DNA of 64,000 nt from Campanula takesimana (GCA_026119855.1 JAOWBW010000861.1:372001-436000); one strand, 5' to 3'. Positions 1-11,896 are shown, counted from the stretch's first letter. Notes: generated from the letters alone by a model not told the origin. Program-made: numbers and translations.

Positions 1-1230
1 GATGATGAGCTTCACCCTCTAGCGGTATCCACACCTTAAACGAATATCAAGAACACTTGATCTTGGTTGCTAGACCAAAATTGTGAAACACGTTTTCACA
101 ATTAATATGAACTATATGAAATTATTTTGTGTATTATTTTGTTCTTCAATCTAGGATGTCTTAGAACAAAATAAAACTCTCTCAAACTCTTTGGAGACTT
201 GCACAAAATCTAGGGTTGAGTTCTGGCCGAATTTGGCTGTTTATATACAAGTTAGACCTATTCCAAATAGGAAACTTGTGTCAAAACCCATCCAAAATCC
301 TTTTCCTAATTAAATCAGGAAATCTGTCCCGACTCACTGTGCGACTGCCCAAAAACAGGTGTGCGGTCGCCCAAACGTGTGTGGCCGCCCAGCCTGGTTT
401 GTGCGGTCGCACACCAGGATCAGAGAGCCTTAATTTTCCAATATAGTCCTTTAAGGATTCGTTCTATTGTGTGTGACCCTCTAGGATTATACTAAGTTGG
501 AAATGGGTTCAAACATGAATCCATAAGATATGATTAGGTTCTAGCAAACCGTCATACCTACCCAAATAGTATAACTAGATACAAGTTCGCATTCCTTTAG
601 AATATGTCACAATCCCTTTGTCCACGATCTCATTGAACACAAGTCATGGTCAAACGGTCAACTTGTTTCTGTTCAATACTTTCTCGATTCCGAATATGTT
701 GATAATCCAAATGACATTAATCTAATCAATTCATTTGAGTCCGGCCGAACATTTTCATCAACATCATTCCTACGAGAGGCCTAAGCTTGAGATCTCTCCG
801 AAGAGGGACAAATCCATTTAGCTTATTATTCTTCCCTACGTGAATCCGATTATGCCAATCATTCACTTTATAACTACCCGGTTAAGGTAGCGTTTGAATA
901 TGTCAAACATAATGTTCATCAAGTGGAAGACTATAATAACTTCATGTCTATGGATTCAAATGACATAACTAATATGATATATATGTACGACATGGACCAT
1001 GACATAAATCTCATACAGCGAGTCATGTCCAGTACCTTGTTCCAAACAAGTACCGATAAATCTAACATGATCATTTAGCCTTTATACTAGTGCTTAACAA
1101 GTACTAGGGACGGAGATTATTATAAGTAAACATGAACAACAATAATAATCAAAACATCTCTTTATTGATATGAAATAAATGATAACAATTACAACATTTA
1201 TTAAACGTGCCTAGGGCACCACTACCAACA
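1..1230 (-). mobile_element. Copia LTR remnant, cut by the left window edge
   Basis: This stretch is co-linear with the two LTRs of the minus-strand copia element at 43847-52350, starting about 200 bp inside that LTR. It ends with the same terminus, ctagggcaccactaccaaca. The flank beyond 1230 is not the polypurine tract that follows the 3' LTR of the full element. It is therefore either a solo LTR or the 5' LTR of a minus-strand element lying to the left. It differs from the other copies at many sites and lacks a short CATCCCATGATC-type segment, so it is an older insertion of the same family. The small open frames inside it are LTR sequence, not genes. Confidence 0.85.
339..415 (-). promoter_or_regulatory. 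CpG-rich palindrome cluster in copia LTR U3
   Basis: Four GC-rich near-palindromes (GCGACTGCCC, GTGCGGTCGCCCA, TGGCCGCCCA, GTGCGGTCGCACAC) sit about 90 bp upstream, in minus-strand sense, of a TATA-like TATATAAAC near 240-250. The surrounding LTR is AT-rich. The layout matches the LTRs at 44395-44505 and 51405-51515. A regulatory role is inferred from position only. Confidence 0.5.
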
Positions 1231-1764
1231 ATAAATTGCAAGGTTGATGACAAAGAAAATTACAAAATCGAACAAGTGTCGAGCACATCCTTGCACAAGA
1301 AAGATCATACACTCCTTGGCTCCGATAGACCCCGTCTTCTCATAACTCTTTTCCACTCTTGTAATTTGTGATTAAGAGAGTGTCTTGGCTGGGATAGAGT
1401 TTCGTATATGATCTTATTCGGTTTTTAGAGCAATTCTTGTAATAACAATAAGAATCTTTCGACCTTGTACGAATTATAGTTTATAATAGTAAAGGTCTCT
1501 TTTGAGGCTCACTCAAGATATATATTTGTATATCTTGTGAAAAACAAATTCTTGTATGTTTATTCCGCTGCAAACTCTTTTGAAAAATTGTTTTCAACTC
1601 GGGTGTATAAGTGTTGTCTGAAATGTTATCGTTGGACTACCAACACCTTTGATAACACTATCTGAAAAACATGTTATTGACATTTTAATAATTTGGAGGA
1701 CTGGAAGCAATTCTCTGTGTCTAATAAATGAAATGAAAATAGTAATAGAGAATTCATCTTATTG
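1231..1764. other. Gene-free stretch, LTR-tail-like
   Basis: No coding signal is visible. The segment around 1370-1640 (long T/A runs, then a GTTGTCTGAAATGTTATCG tail and a 'ccgctgc' motif) has the look of the end of an unidentified copia LTR. I could not find a partner copy or boundaries, so no element is called. Confidence 0.3.
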
Positions 1765-2451
1765 TAGGGGTGGCTTGGTTGGTATATTAAGTGTATTTTG
1801 TTTATACTATGTACCAACCAAGTTAAATTTGGTACAACAAGATGCATACCATTACCAACCACCAAAGTCGGTATGCCAACTTAATTGGTACGGTTGGTAT
1901 GGTCGGTACATGGTACTCTACCAAGTATGAATTGAGGTACAAAATTAGAAAATATCAATTCTTATTTGAACATTTTTTTGCATTTTCCATCAAATATAAA
2001 AGAAGTGAACAATATATAGAACAAAAGGTGAACTATGCATTTAAAAATGGTAAAACAAACATGCATTACAATTTTATTATACAGCAAAAACTTAAATCAA
2101 TTTATTGGAGATTTTTACTACTTGGTTTGTGAGGAACATTTACATGAAAATACATGCAATATGAAAATTATTGTCTTTAAATAAAAAACAAAATATGAAT
2201 CTTAGCAAATCAAAGATCATCTAGGTATATAATTAATAATTTAACACATATATTTCAAATAATGTTGGTACTTGGTATACCAACCAAAGTCAAATATTAA
2301 TACCGTGTACCAACCAAATTTTCAAAGTTGGTACGGTATACCAACCAAAACTAGATATTTGTACCATGTACTAACTTTTGATATATCAAGTACGTTTGAT
2401 ACGATTGGTACATGATTAGTTGGTTTAGATCTGTACCATTGGCCACTCCTA
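1765..2451. mobile_element. Non-autonomous hAT element (MITE), 687 bp
   Basis: The ends form a short inverted repeat, TAGGGGTGGC at the left and GCCACTCCTA at the right, which is the hAT-type terminus. The flanks are tcttattg (1757-1764) and gcttattg (2452-2459), an 8-bp target site duplication with one mismatch. The interior is packed near both ends with GGTAC and ACCAACC words in both orientations. Such subterminal repeats are usual transposase-binding clusters in hAT elements. It encodes no transposase; short open frames inside are AT-rich chance frames. Confidence 0.82.
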
Positions 2452-2485
2452 GCTTATTGCCAATTTGAACCCTTGCTGAAAATAC

Positions 2486-2893
2486 GCAAAATCTTGGGAA
2501 AAACGTGTTTTTCCAAACGCTTAGGAAAAACGTGTTTTAAAAAAAATGCGGTGGCATTTTTGTAAATAATCAGAACTTCTCAACGGTTCTGGATATAATT
2601 ATAAAACCTTCTGGATATGATATTGATAGCCAGAATCTTTGAAAGTGATAGCCAGAAGGGTCATTTTTGTAAATAATCGAAACTTCTCAACGGTTCTGGA
2701 TATCAATATAAAGTCTTCTAGATATGAGATTGATAGCAGAGCTTTTGAAAGTGATAGTCAGAAGGGTCCTGGATATCAATATAAAGTCTTTTAGATATGA
2801 GATTGATAGCCAGAACATTTGAAAGTGATAGCCAGAAAATTTTGAAAAACACGTGTTTCCTAACCAACCAGTAGAAAAAACACGTTTCACTCC
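2486..2893 (-). mobile_element. Mutator-type MITE, family 'CGTTTT', copy A
   Basis: It is flanked by a perfect 9-bp duplication, tgaaaatac, at 2477-2485 and 2894-2902. The ends start GCAAAATCTTGGG and finish in AAACACGTTTC...CTCC, matching copies at 39746, 59336 and 60039. Inside are imperfect direct repeats built on TGATAGCCAGAA and GGATATCAATATAAAGTCTT. A 9-bp duplication is the Mutator hallmark. The orientation is opposite to copy B. Confidence 0.8.
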
Positions 2894-2902
2894 TGAAAAT
2901 AC

Positions 2903-4491
2903 GACTCTTTGCCGAAAGTATAATGCTGAACATTGAAATTAGGCTTTATTTGCCTTACCATAAGGAAGAATCAAAATGCAATTATGCAATTCTTCATCCA
3001 CAACGCAACACCAACAAAGACAAATATAATATTAAATACATAATAATAAAATAATACTAAAACATAAAGGAAAAAGGCCGGGTGGTCCACCTGGCATCTT
3101 CAAACCTCAAGTGCCCTAAAAGAAATTCCTCAAATAATATACGCATATTTAATTGATTTCCTGTCTATGTAGCACATAAGCACATAAACTTGGATCTTGT
3201 CATTTTAATACAAGATAATTATGTTTCCTTTGATTTTAAAATAATAGATCATGAGTGAACTTGTCGTGAGCCACTACCAAGTTAAATTATTTTATTAATT
3301 AATCATAAAATAATGCCATATCTTAAAATATTGCTTATGGTTAGGTTAGGTCAAGATAATACAAGTATTCAATTAAATAAACAAAAATCATTGTTATAAT
3401 ATTCCTCTACCAATAATTAAATATTTTTTCCTTTAATATTCAATTGTATTCCACTAATCAAAGCAAAGGTTGGCCTACCATTGTGGGGTCCTTAAGTTAG
3501 TGATAGATATAGATAAGATATGGGACAGCTTATTAAAAGTTTTAATTTAATCAATATACATAATTTACGTATTATAGTTAATTTATTAATTTTTTTAAAA
3601 AGTGTATTACATATATTTATTATTTGTGTATTTAGTAAAATTATATTAATATTATTTAATTAAAAATATAATATATTATGATGGGGTGATATTAATATAG
3701 GCTACAAATCACTACATAATTCTTTTTCTTAATGATATCTTAAATATTAAGCAAAAAGTGTAATTAAATTTTAGACTTCATAAATTACCAGCCTTGATTT
3801 TTGAACATACTCCATATCACTACATAGTTTGAAAATACAAAATGGTGTAAAAAGTCATTGTACGATACTACACGCCTGGCGCACTTTGTGGACTTTCTTT
3901 TGTACTTTTCGGTGACAATTACTATTTTCTTAACTATAAATTCGAGAGTATAAACAACTTGCACAGTTGCACTAGTGCCAAAAGATTATGTCTACTAGCT
4001 TTTACCCTTTAACTTTCTCTAAGATATATTATCATTTTTTAATTTGGAGCTATTAAGTGAATCCCTTTATATTCAACTCTTTTTCTTTATTTAGTTTCAC
4101 ACTTATCTTTTGTGAAAATTAGTGGGTAACTAGTGCTTTGCATGAGAAACTAATTTGCTATTTTTTTATATTTTGTTTTTTTTATGTTTTAATTTGATAA
4201 AGTAATATAATTGAAATTTAGGAGAATTGTGTTAATTGTTTTTAGCTTTCGTTGTACATAATTTGTATTTATTATATTAATTGAAATTTGAATTGAAAGA
4301 TGAATTATTATTGTTACGAATTAACTTTTAATTTTATAGATGATTGACTTAATAATAGTAGCTATTGTCCAATAAATAATTTATATTATATATGCACGTT
4401 ATAATTAGTAAATATAAAAGTCTATAATCTACATGTAATGTGTAAGTTGAATAATAATTTTACTATGTCTTAAAAAATAATTTTTCTAGTT
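2903..4491. other. AT-rich gene-free spacer
   Basis: About 1.6 kb of strongly AT-rich sequence with no open frame of coding character, no recognisable terminal repeats and no RNA gene. I see nothing to annotate here. Confidence 0.6.
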
Positions 4492-4496
4492 ATAGT

Positions 4497-4718
4497 TGTT
4501 AGAATACACGCACGTGTGTGTATGTATATGTCGTGTACATAGTCTCCTAGTGTATAGCATCTTGTGTATATTGTTAGATATATTGTTACTATAGATAGGG
4601 TCTAGAATAATGGGATTGTGATTATCAAATCCTAGGCCATAATTATCTCTTGTAAATATTCTATTTAAACAAAGGCAATGATCAATGAGATTTCAAGGGA
4701 AAATATCATCTTCTATTA
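4497..4718 (+). repeat. 5' LTR of the short copia element
   Basis: 222 bp, identical in length to the 3' LTR and differing at only a handful of positions. The next bases, tagtatcacgagagg, are a decayed version of the tRNA-Met primer site. Confidence 0.88.
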
Positions 4719-4845
4719 TAGTATCACGAGAGGTCTAGGGCTAATTTTCTTCCGTTGCGCCTCCCTCCGTGACACCGGCTCCGTTATTTCTCCTTCGTTC
4801 TCTCTTTCCTCTGTCTCGTTGATTCTTCTCCTTCTGTCCCAAACC

Positions 4846-5223
4846 ATGTCTAAATCTTCTCTTCACCCGGCACTTGCAGTCACGAACATCAAGAACAACA
4901 TCTTCGTTACTCTTGAACTCGAGAACGTGCAATATGCTACATGGGCTGAAGTTTTCAAGGTACATGCTCGCTCACTTCAGGTTCTCCACCACATCGTCAC
5001 TCCGGCCAAAGGAAAGATGCCGGAGCCATCCACTACAAAAGAGTTGGAGTTGCACTCCACGCTGGACGCAAAGGTTCTTGGTTGGATCTATGGGACAATA
5101 TCTCCAGATCTACTCAACACCATCATCGAACCGGATTAGACAGCTATGGCGGCATGGAATACCTTGAAGGACATCTTTGAGGACAACAAGAATTAACGCA
5201 CGGTTAGTCTTGAGCAGGAATTC
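4846..5223 (+). pseudogene. Copia gag N-terminal fragment
   Basis: The frame from the ATG at 4846 reads a copia Gag N-terminus, including the family-typical stretch NVQYATWAEVFKVHARS. An in-frame TAG follows PD at about 5139, and a second stop follows FEDNKN. The frame then jumps near 5224 straight to the end of the protease and the GAG-pre-integrase region. The second half of Gag, the CCHC knuckle and the protease active site have been lost. It cannot make a functional capsid protein. Confidence 0.8.
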
Positions 5224-8109
5224 ATTCTAAAAAAGTCCTTCATGCTCCAAAACTGATTAAAAATTTAGTGTCTGTTCGTAAATTCACTACAGATAATTCG
5301 GTTTCCGTTGAGTTTGACCCTTTTGGTTTTTTTGTGAAGGATTTCCAGACAGGACGACATATCATGAGATGTGATAGTGGGGGCGATTTGTATCCAGTCA
5401 CCGACCCAAATTCCAGTTCAGCCACTCGCCAGTCCGCTTTTTCTGCTTTGTCTCCAGTTCTATGGTACGAATGTCTTGGTCATCCAGGCATTCCGGTTAT
5501 GAACACCCTTAGGAAGAATAGATTCATTTCTTGTAGTAGGAATAAGTTATCTCATGTTTGTCAAGCTTGTTCGCTAGGAAAACATGTAAAACTTCCATTT
5601 TCTAGATCAAATTCTAGTACTTGTTTACCGTTTGATATAATTCATAGTGACTTATGGAATTCTCTGGTATTAAGTTCTTCGGGACACCGCTACTATCTAT
5701 TTTTCTTGGACGATTTTTCTCGTTTTTTGTGGGTTTTTCCTTTGGCTCACAAATCAAATGTGTACTCCACATTCTTGGCTTTTCGAGTTTGTCAAAACTC
5801 AATTTGAATGCGACATTAAAACTTTTCAATGTGATAATGGTCGTGAGTTTGATAACAAAAAGTTTTGGGAATTTAGTAACAAATATGGACTTTCTATTCG
5901 CCTCTCTTGTCCATATACCTCTCCTCAAAATGAAAAAGCCGAACGAAAAATTTGCACCATAAATAATATGGCTCGCACATTGTTAAATCATGCTTCTCTT
6001 CCACCAAAATTTTGGCATCATGCAGTTGAAATGGTTGCATATAATCTGAATATTCTTCCAAATTCTTCTCTAAATTTTCTCTCTCCTCTTCAAGTGCTAT
6101 ATCGTGAAATTCCAGATTATTCTCATCTCCGTGTGTTTGGGTGTTTGTGTTATCCGTTGATCCCTTCCACTACAATCAACAAACCACAAGCCCGTTCCTC
6201 TCCTTGTGATTTCGTAGGTTATCCAAAAAATAATAGGGGATACAAGTGTTATGACATGCTCTCTCAGAAAATCATCATTTGTCGACATGTAATATTTGAT
6301 GAACATCGTTTTCCGTTCAGCTATGTTCACCACGATTCTACCACATCTTATGAGTTTCTTGATGATGGGCTCTCTCCCTATATTCTGAAACATATTGGTT
6401 CACCTACCACCTCTGCACCGGCCAGTTCGGCCCAGGTTCAGTCACCTATTCCCACCCATTAGACTTTGTCTGCTCCTGGTCCTGATCTCACTGGGTAGAC
6501 CCTTTTTCCTTCGGATCCTTCAGTTGTTGGATCCCCCCTCGGCCTACTCCCGTGGCTCCTCAGGCCGACCCGCCTTCGTTGGCTCCAGGCCCTATTACTC
6601 GCAACAAAATCGGTATTTTTAAACCCAAAAATGGCAATGCATGATGAATATAATGCTCTTATTGAAAATAGGACGTGGGAGATGGTGCCCCGTCCCACTC
6701 ATGCTAATATCATTCGTTCCATGTGGATTTTCACTCATAAGGACAGGGCCGATGGTACTTTTGACCGACACAAGGCACGTCTTATCAGTGACGGGAAAAC
6801 CCAACGGGTTGGTATTGATTGTGATGAGACGTTTAGCCCCGTGGTTAAACATGCTACTATTTACACAATTTTGAGTATCTCGGTATCCAAAAAATGGTCC
6901 ATGCATCAACTTGATGTCAATAACGCCTTTTTACATAATAAACTTCAGGAAACAGTCTACATGCATCAATCGTTGGGGTTTCGAAGTAAACAGTTTCCAA
7001 ATCATGTTTGCTTGCTTAAGAAGTCTCTTTATGGACTTAAACAAGCACCTCGGGCTTAGTACAAGTGTTTTGCGAAATTTTTTCAATCCATGGGTTTTGT
7101 TAAAAGCAAGTGTGACCATTATTTATTCATTTTCCGGGACAGCAACATCATAGCTTATTTGTTAGTTTATGTCGATATAATTTTAACCGCTTCTTCCGAG
7201 GAAGTTTGTACCAAAATTATCTCATCACTTAGTACGGAGTTTGCTATGAAAGATTTGGGTTCTCTTAGTTCTTTCTTGGGTATTGCCGTGTCTCATCATC
7301 TAGGTTCTATTTTCTTGTCTCAATGGAAATATGCCATGGACATCATTGAGAGGGCGGGGATGGCTTCCCGTAAACCTACTCCTACCCCGGTTGATACCAA
7401 ATCCAAAATGAGTACCCACACAAGTCCGGCCTATTTTGATACCTCTCAATATCGGAGCTTAGCCGGCGCTCTTCAGTATTTGACTTTCACGAGGCCATAT
7501 ATTACTTATGTAGTCCAACAAATTTTCTTGTTTATCATGATCCACGGGACGAGCATATGAAGGCCCTTAAGAGGATTATTCAGTATATTCAGGGTACAAG
7601 TCAGTATGGGATATACATTTTTCCCTCTTCGCATTCTTCTCTGGTTTCTTTCACCGATGCGGACTGGGCGGGTTGTCCGGATACGAGGCAATCTACATCC
7701 GGGTACTGTGTTTTCTTGGGTGATAACCTTATTGCATGGTCACTAAACGACAGGCAACCATCTCTCGATCAAGTGCAGAGGCCGAGTATAGGGGGTGCCC
7801 AATGTTGTGTCCGAGTCTTGTTGGCTTCGTAATTTATTGTTGGAACTCCATTGTTCAATTAACAAAGCTACATTGGTTTATTGTGACAATATCAGTGCCA
7901 TATATCTCTCGGGGAATCCGGTTCAGCACCAACGGACTAAACATATTGAACTCGACATTCATTTTGTTCGTGACAAGGTGGCTCAGGGAGAAGTTCGAGT
8001 TCAACACGTTCCGTCTCGTCATCAACTGGCCGACATCTTCACAAAGAGTCTTCCTTTGATTTTGTTTGAAGACTTTCGGAACAGTCTAAGTGTTCGGTTA
8101 CCTCCCGCT
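5224..8109 (+). pseudogene. Copia pol remnant (INT, RT, RNase H)
   Basis: In order: a GAG-pre-integrase segment (CLGHPGIPVMNTL...CQACSLGKHVKLPF, 5470-5600); an integrase core with HSDLW, CDNGREF and NEKAERK, so the three acidic residues remain (5640-5960); RT (6640-7320) with QLDVNNAFLH and SLYGLKQAPRA; and RNase H with SFTDADWAGC (7650) and a displaced EAEYRG (7780). Breaks include frame changes near 5800, 6460, 7560 and 7760, a stop after APRA where family members have Trp, and a one-residue loss in the YVDD box, which here reads VYVDII. Reverse transcriptase would be dead even without the frameshifts. Confidence 0.85.
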
Positions 8110-8124
8110 TCGACTGCGGGGGAG
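8110..8124 (+). other. Polypurine tract of the short copia element
   Basis: cgactgcgggggag abuts the 3' LTR at 8125, the expected plus-strand primer position. Confidence 0.7.
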
Positions 8125-8346
8125 TGTTAGAATACACGCATATGTGTGTATGTATATGCCGTGTACATAGTCTCCTAGTGTATAGCATCTTGTGTATATT
8201 GTTAGATATATTGTTACTATAGATAGGGTCTACAATAATGAGATTGTGATTATCAAATCCTAGTCCATATTTATCTCTTGTAAATATTCTATTTAAACAA
8301 AGGCAATGATCAATGAGATTTCAAGGGAAAATACCATCTTCTATTA
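8125..8346 (+). repeat. 3' LTR of the short copia element
   Basis: 222 bp, direct repeat of 4497-4718, followed by the duplicated target atagt. Confidence 0.88.
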
Positions 8347-8351
8347 ATAGT

Positions 8352-8877
8352 AACTAATAAAGTATCCATATCTTAACTAATACTATTAATATTAATATTT
8401 AACTTACATAATAACTATTATAATTGTTTAATAGTATTAATTATAATTATTAACATATATAATACTAACTATTAAGATAAATTAATAATATTAATAGTAA
8501 TCATTAACCTATAGTATAGGAGCTATTTTGATCAGTATATAGTGAAAAATCACTAATAGATGCGTACATAAGGCGTTGAAGTTTTGGAGTCATTTGAGTG
8601 CGTGCGCAGAAACGGTCGTAACTTTTGACTCTGGATCAAACACACAATGCACCGCATATCAAATCGAACGTCGGAACGAGACGGAAAATAATCATTATAT
8701 TTAATTTGGTAGAAGTATTCAACTTTTCATGTAAATATATTTTTATATGATAATATTCTTACTCTTTTAATTTAGTGAAAAATTGAATTTTGATCAACAT
8801 GTAATTGAAAATTAGAAATCTATACTCCTACATCTAAAGTAATATAAAAACAAGATACTTGATTTCTCATCCGTATA

Positions 8878-8936
<59 letters not shown>

Positions 8937-9149
8937 TTTCCCTAAACTCGTAATTCTAAAGAAACATAACCAAAACACTAAATCAATAACGATTCTCGTA
9001 CTCTCTTTACCCAATTCAATATCGTAATCTTATTTTAGATGTGAATTCAAATGAATATCAAACTTGAATAATTCAGAAATCAATTTTCAAACAATGTTTC
9101 TTATGAATTCAATCAATTTCAGATGTAGTTCAGATTTTAAAACTTAACA
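8352..9149. other. AT-rich spacer with a (TA)n tract
   Basis: No gene is visible. A TA dinucleotide run covers 8881-8933. A short GC-richer patch (8570-8690) contains gtaacttttgactctggatc, which resembles retroelement debris, but nothing else supports an element call. Confidence 0.6.
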
Positions 9150-9469
9150 GTTAAAAAAGGGTTAATCTCATTTTATTACCATGAGGTTTACAAGTAGTAT
9201 TAAATGGGGAGCCTATAGTTTCACTTTTCTCATTTTGGGGCCTAAGGTTTCATTTTTATATCAATCTGAGACCCAAGCAAAATTTCTGTTAGATTTTGAA
9301 TGAAAAAATGCACGTGCCATCCAACACCTAATTTTCTCATGATTTTTTTGTCAATACAGAATGTCAACATTTTTAAGTCCGTGCTTTTTTATATTTACGC
9401 ACCATTGTAAAATTATAGTATAGATTTATTTTCGAAAGATTAAAATAATAAACTAGCTATCTTTTTTTA

Positions 9470-9576
9470 CTGATCTTTTTTTTTTTTTTTGAAGAATATA
9501 CCTTTTGTTATACTTGTCGCATTTTTTGTTTTTTAAAAACAAAAGGTCAGTTCTTCAAAAAAAAAAAAACAGAAGT
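9470..9576. repeat. T/A-rich foldback
   Basis: TTTTTTGAAGAA...CCTTTTGTT on the left is mirrored by AACAAAAGGTCAGTTCTTCAAAAAA on the right, giving a hairpin with a roughly 30-base loop. It is probably a tiny foldback transposon or a decayed MITE; no duplication could be fixed. Confidence 0.45.
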
Positions 9577-10075
9577 TTATTACTCCCTCCGTCTCAAAAT
9601 AGATATCGTTTTGGAGTGTTTTACACATATTAAGAAATTCCATTAATGCATGTGAAGAAGTCCCAAATACCCCTAAAGTAATTCAACCACCTAGTGTAAG
9701 GATCCCGTCCCTCGGGGTGAAAACAGACGAGGTTCGCACGAGGAAGAAATGCCAAACACGGGTAACTTTCCTAATGAAAAAGAAACGGAGTCGCCACATT
9801 TGTTAATTTTAAACCCAACAAATGAAAATGGTTAGAGAAGGTGAGTTCGGAGGTCAGGTTACACTTTGGGAAGAACATATTTGCGGTTCACCCAAAATGC
9901 CTCGAAAAAAACCGAGTCTCCCTTGTTAGTTTGAAAATGTGCATGTGTGTGTGTGTATTTAACGGAAAAGTTTCTGTTATTGATTTTGTTTGGAAAAACT
10001 TAACTGAAAGGGTCTGTTTATTAAGAAAATGGGGATCAGAGGGCAAAACAGACATTTTGCCCCCTGTTCCCAACA

Positions 10076-10095
10076 TAGCCGTACGGATGTACAGG
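10076..10095. promoter_or_regulatory. Isolated CCGTACGG palindrome
   Basis: tagccgtacggatgtac, within the solo LTR and downstream (minus sense) of its TATA box. It is the same eight-base palindrome as in the cluster at 11029-11085. Confidence 0.35.
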
Positions 10096-11002
10096 CCTTT
10101 TCCTGGGATTTTACAGTTCAGCCAAGTACAGTCCAGTTTCAGAGCAGAAACAGAACATTTTGTTGAAACTGGACAGAACTGTTTTCGATTCCAGTTTGTT
10201 TAAAACACTTTATAAGCTTAAATACAACATTCCTATGCCAAATGATCATCACTTAGTCCCAAAACAAGTATTTGGGTGTGATCATAAGCAATCATTGGAA
10301 AAAATTGAGAAAAGTTGATGAACATGCCCTTTGAGCCAAAATTGACCATTTGGTGATTAAAGATTGAAACTTTATCCCCAAGATGGCATTTTTATGACTT
10401 AGTAACCTTCAAAGAGTCAAATCAACACATAAAGATTGAATCTTTATGACCCCAAAGGGAGCTTTAGAGCTAGATCAATGTTGGATGATAAAGATGGAAG
10501 CTTTATCATCCAAATGATCATTATTTCCAACAAAAGCATCATTCCAACTAGACAAGAATGTAAATGACAATCAACAAGCCATGATCATCTAGGTTTGAAC
10601 CTCTTCCACACAAAGCATGGAGGGCACTTTGGATCATCTCATGGCTTGGACAAGAGAAATATAGAGTAATATATGTATATTTGCTTAAATGGACAAGTCT
10701 TGCATAAATGTAAAGTTGCTTGAATGGACAAGTCTTGCAAGTAATGTAAAAGTGCTTGAATGGACAAGTCTTGCAAGTAATATAAAGATTAACATGAACT
10801 TCAACAAAGGTTAAAGATAAAATAGAGTTATAGATGAAGAGAAGGGAGGGGGAGAAGGTGGCTTTACCTATTTTGGTTTAGCCAATCTTCCTTTCTCTCT
10901 TTCACTCTTTATTTCACTCCTCTCACACTACTGCAGTGATTTTGACAGAGTAATCCTTCTTATGTTATTTCTCCCCCCTGAAATGATCAGCATGGGGTTC
11001 AA

Positions 11003-11090
11003 TTTATAGAGGCTGAGGGTGCCCAAAGTAGCCGTACGGCTAGGGACCTCATGTGCCCAAACCATCCGTACGACTCGACTTGGCGAGCTT
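11003..11090 (-). promoter_or_regulatory. TATA box and CCGTACGG palindromes of the solo LTR
   Basis: On the minus strand, two CpG palindromes (ATCCGTACGACTCG near 11066-11079 and AGCCGTACGGCT at 11029-11040) lie just upstream of CTCTATAAATTG at 11003-11014. This is the same arrangement seen in several copia LTRs of the window, with a different palindrome. Confidence 0.5.
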
Positions 11091-11417
11091 CTGGATTTTT
11101 CCAAGTTTAATTCCAGTTCAGTCCTGGAATATCAGGTTTATCTTAGTGAGGTCCTGGCCCATTGGTTTATCCCTAAATGGTACCAAGAATTCCTCTAAAG
11201 TAGGTCGATTTCAGATTGGGGTACTTACACCTAGGTAATTAAATGGTTAGGTAAGAAATAGTTCACTATCATTATTAAGGGTATAATTGGTATAGAGCAA
11301 TAAAATAGATTTGAAAATAGTGAAACGACAAGTATTTTGAGACAAAATTTAACTACCAATACGCCATCTATTTTGAGACGGATGGAGTAATTTTTTAGCT
11401 AGTTTACTATTTCAGTA

Positions 11418-11894
11418 TGTTAGAACATGGCTTGCACAACATAGTCATTAATGTTCCATTTGTGAAATCATAATTATAATGTTAATATAAAGTGTAGTAA
11501 ATAAAAGTAAATAAATGTGTAGAATTCCTGAAATGTAATTTATCTATTTATGATGGGCAAAATGGTAAATTAACATTGCTAAAGCTTGAAAGGGTGTGGT
11601 CCCTAAATGAAATGTCACTAAGTTACTATATAAAGGGTCTTCCATCAACCCTTAAGACTACTACATTTTCTTATATTCTCTCCTAAATTATCTTCATTGG
11701 AAGTACTTGAGAGATTAAAGAAGACATTCATCATTTAGAAGATCCATTCTCCCTATATCTTCTTCTTCTTCTTCTTATTTCTCCCTACAAACATCAATAT
11801 GGATTCAATAGGTAACATTCACTTCCGCCTTCATCTCTTCCTCAATCTCTTTTCAGAAATGAGTTAGGCATTCAGGGTTAAAATTGTTTCAACA
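11418..11894 (+). repeat. 5' LTR of the decayed copia element
   Basis: Contains a TATA box (actatataaaggg, about 11626-11637), a CT-rich transcribed region and a (CTT)n microsatellite whose length differs from that of the 3' LTR. Confidence 0.88.
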
Positions 11895-11896
11895 AT

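Larger units (their letters stand above)
4497..8346 (+). mobile_element. Internally deleted copia element with 222-bp LTRs
   Basis: Two near-identical 222-bp direct repeats (4497-4718 and 8125-8346, both starting TGTTAGAATACACGCA) bound a degenerate copia Gag-Pol. The flanks carry a perfect 5-bp duplication, atagt (4492-4496 and 8347-8351). At 3.85 kb it is shorter than an autonomous copia. The gag C-terminus, zinc knuckle and most of the protease are missing. The short LTRs and the Pol sequence resemble the Ale/Retrofit type, which is an inference. The LTR termini end in ...CTATTA rather than CA, so both ends have mutated or the element is atypical. Confidence 0.9.
9695..11229 (-). mobile_element. 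Solo LTR, 1,535 bp
   Basis: It runs from TGTAAGGATCCCGTCCCTCGGGG to ...GTACTTACA and is bounded by a perfect 5-bp duplication, cctag (9690-9694 and 11230-11234). There is no internal domain, so it is a solo LTR left by recombination between two LTRs. A TATAAATT box read on the minus strand near 11004-11010, with a pyrimidine-rich transcribed stretch below it, puts the LTR in minus orientation. Size and termini suggest a gypsy element, without proof. The 9841-10203 and 11053-11238 frames are non-coding LTR sequence. Confidence 0.85.
9583..11387. mobile_element. Stowaway-like MITE, split by a solo LTR
   Basis: The ends are CTCCCTCCGTCTCAAAATAGATA (9583) and TATTTTGAGACGGATGGAG (to 11387), flanked by TA on both sides (9581-9582, 11388-11389). 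Inverted CTCCCTCCGT ends and a TA duplication define the Stowaway/Tc1-mariner type. Removing the inserted LTR leaves a MITE of about 265 bp. Confidence 0.82.

Noticed and set aside
216..446. Small ORFs repeated in copia LTRs (216, 44184, 44937, 51195, 51948)
   Set aside because: They occur only within LTRs, overlap promoter elements and are antisense to the element.
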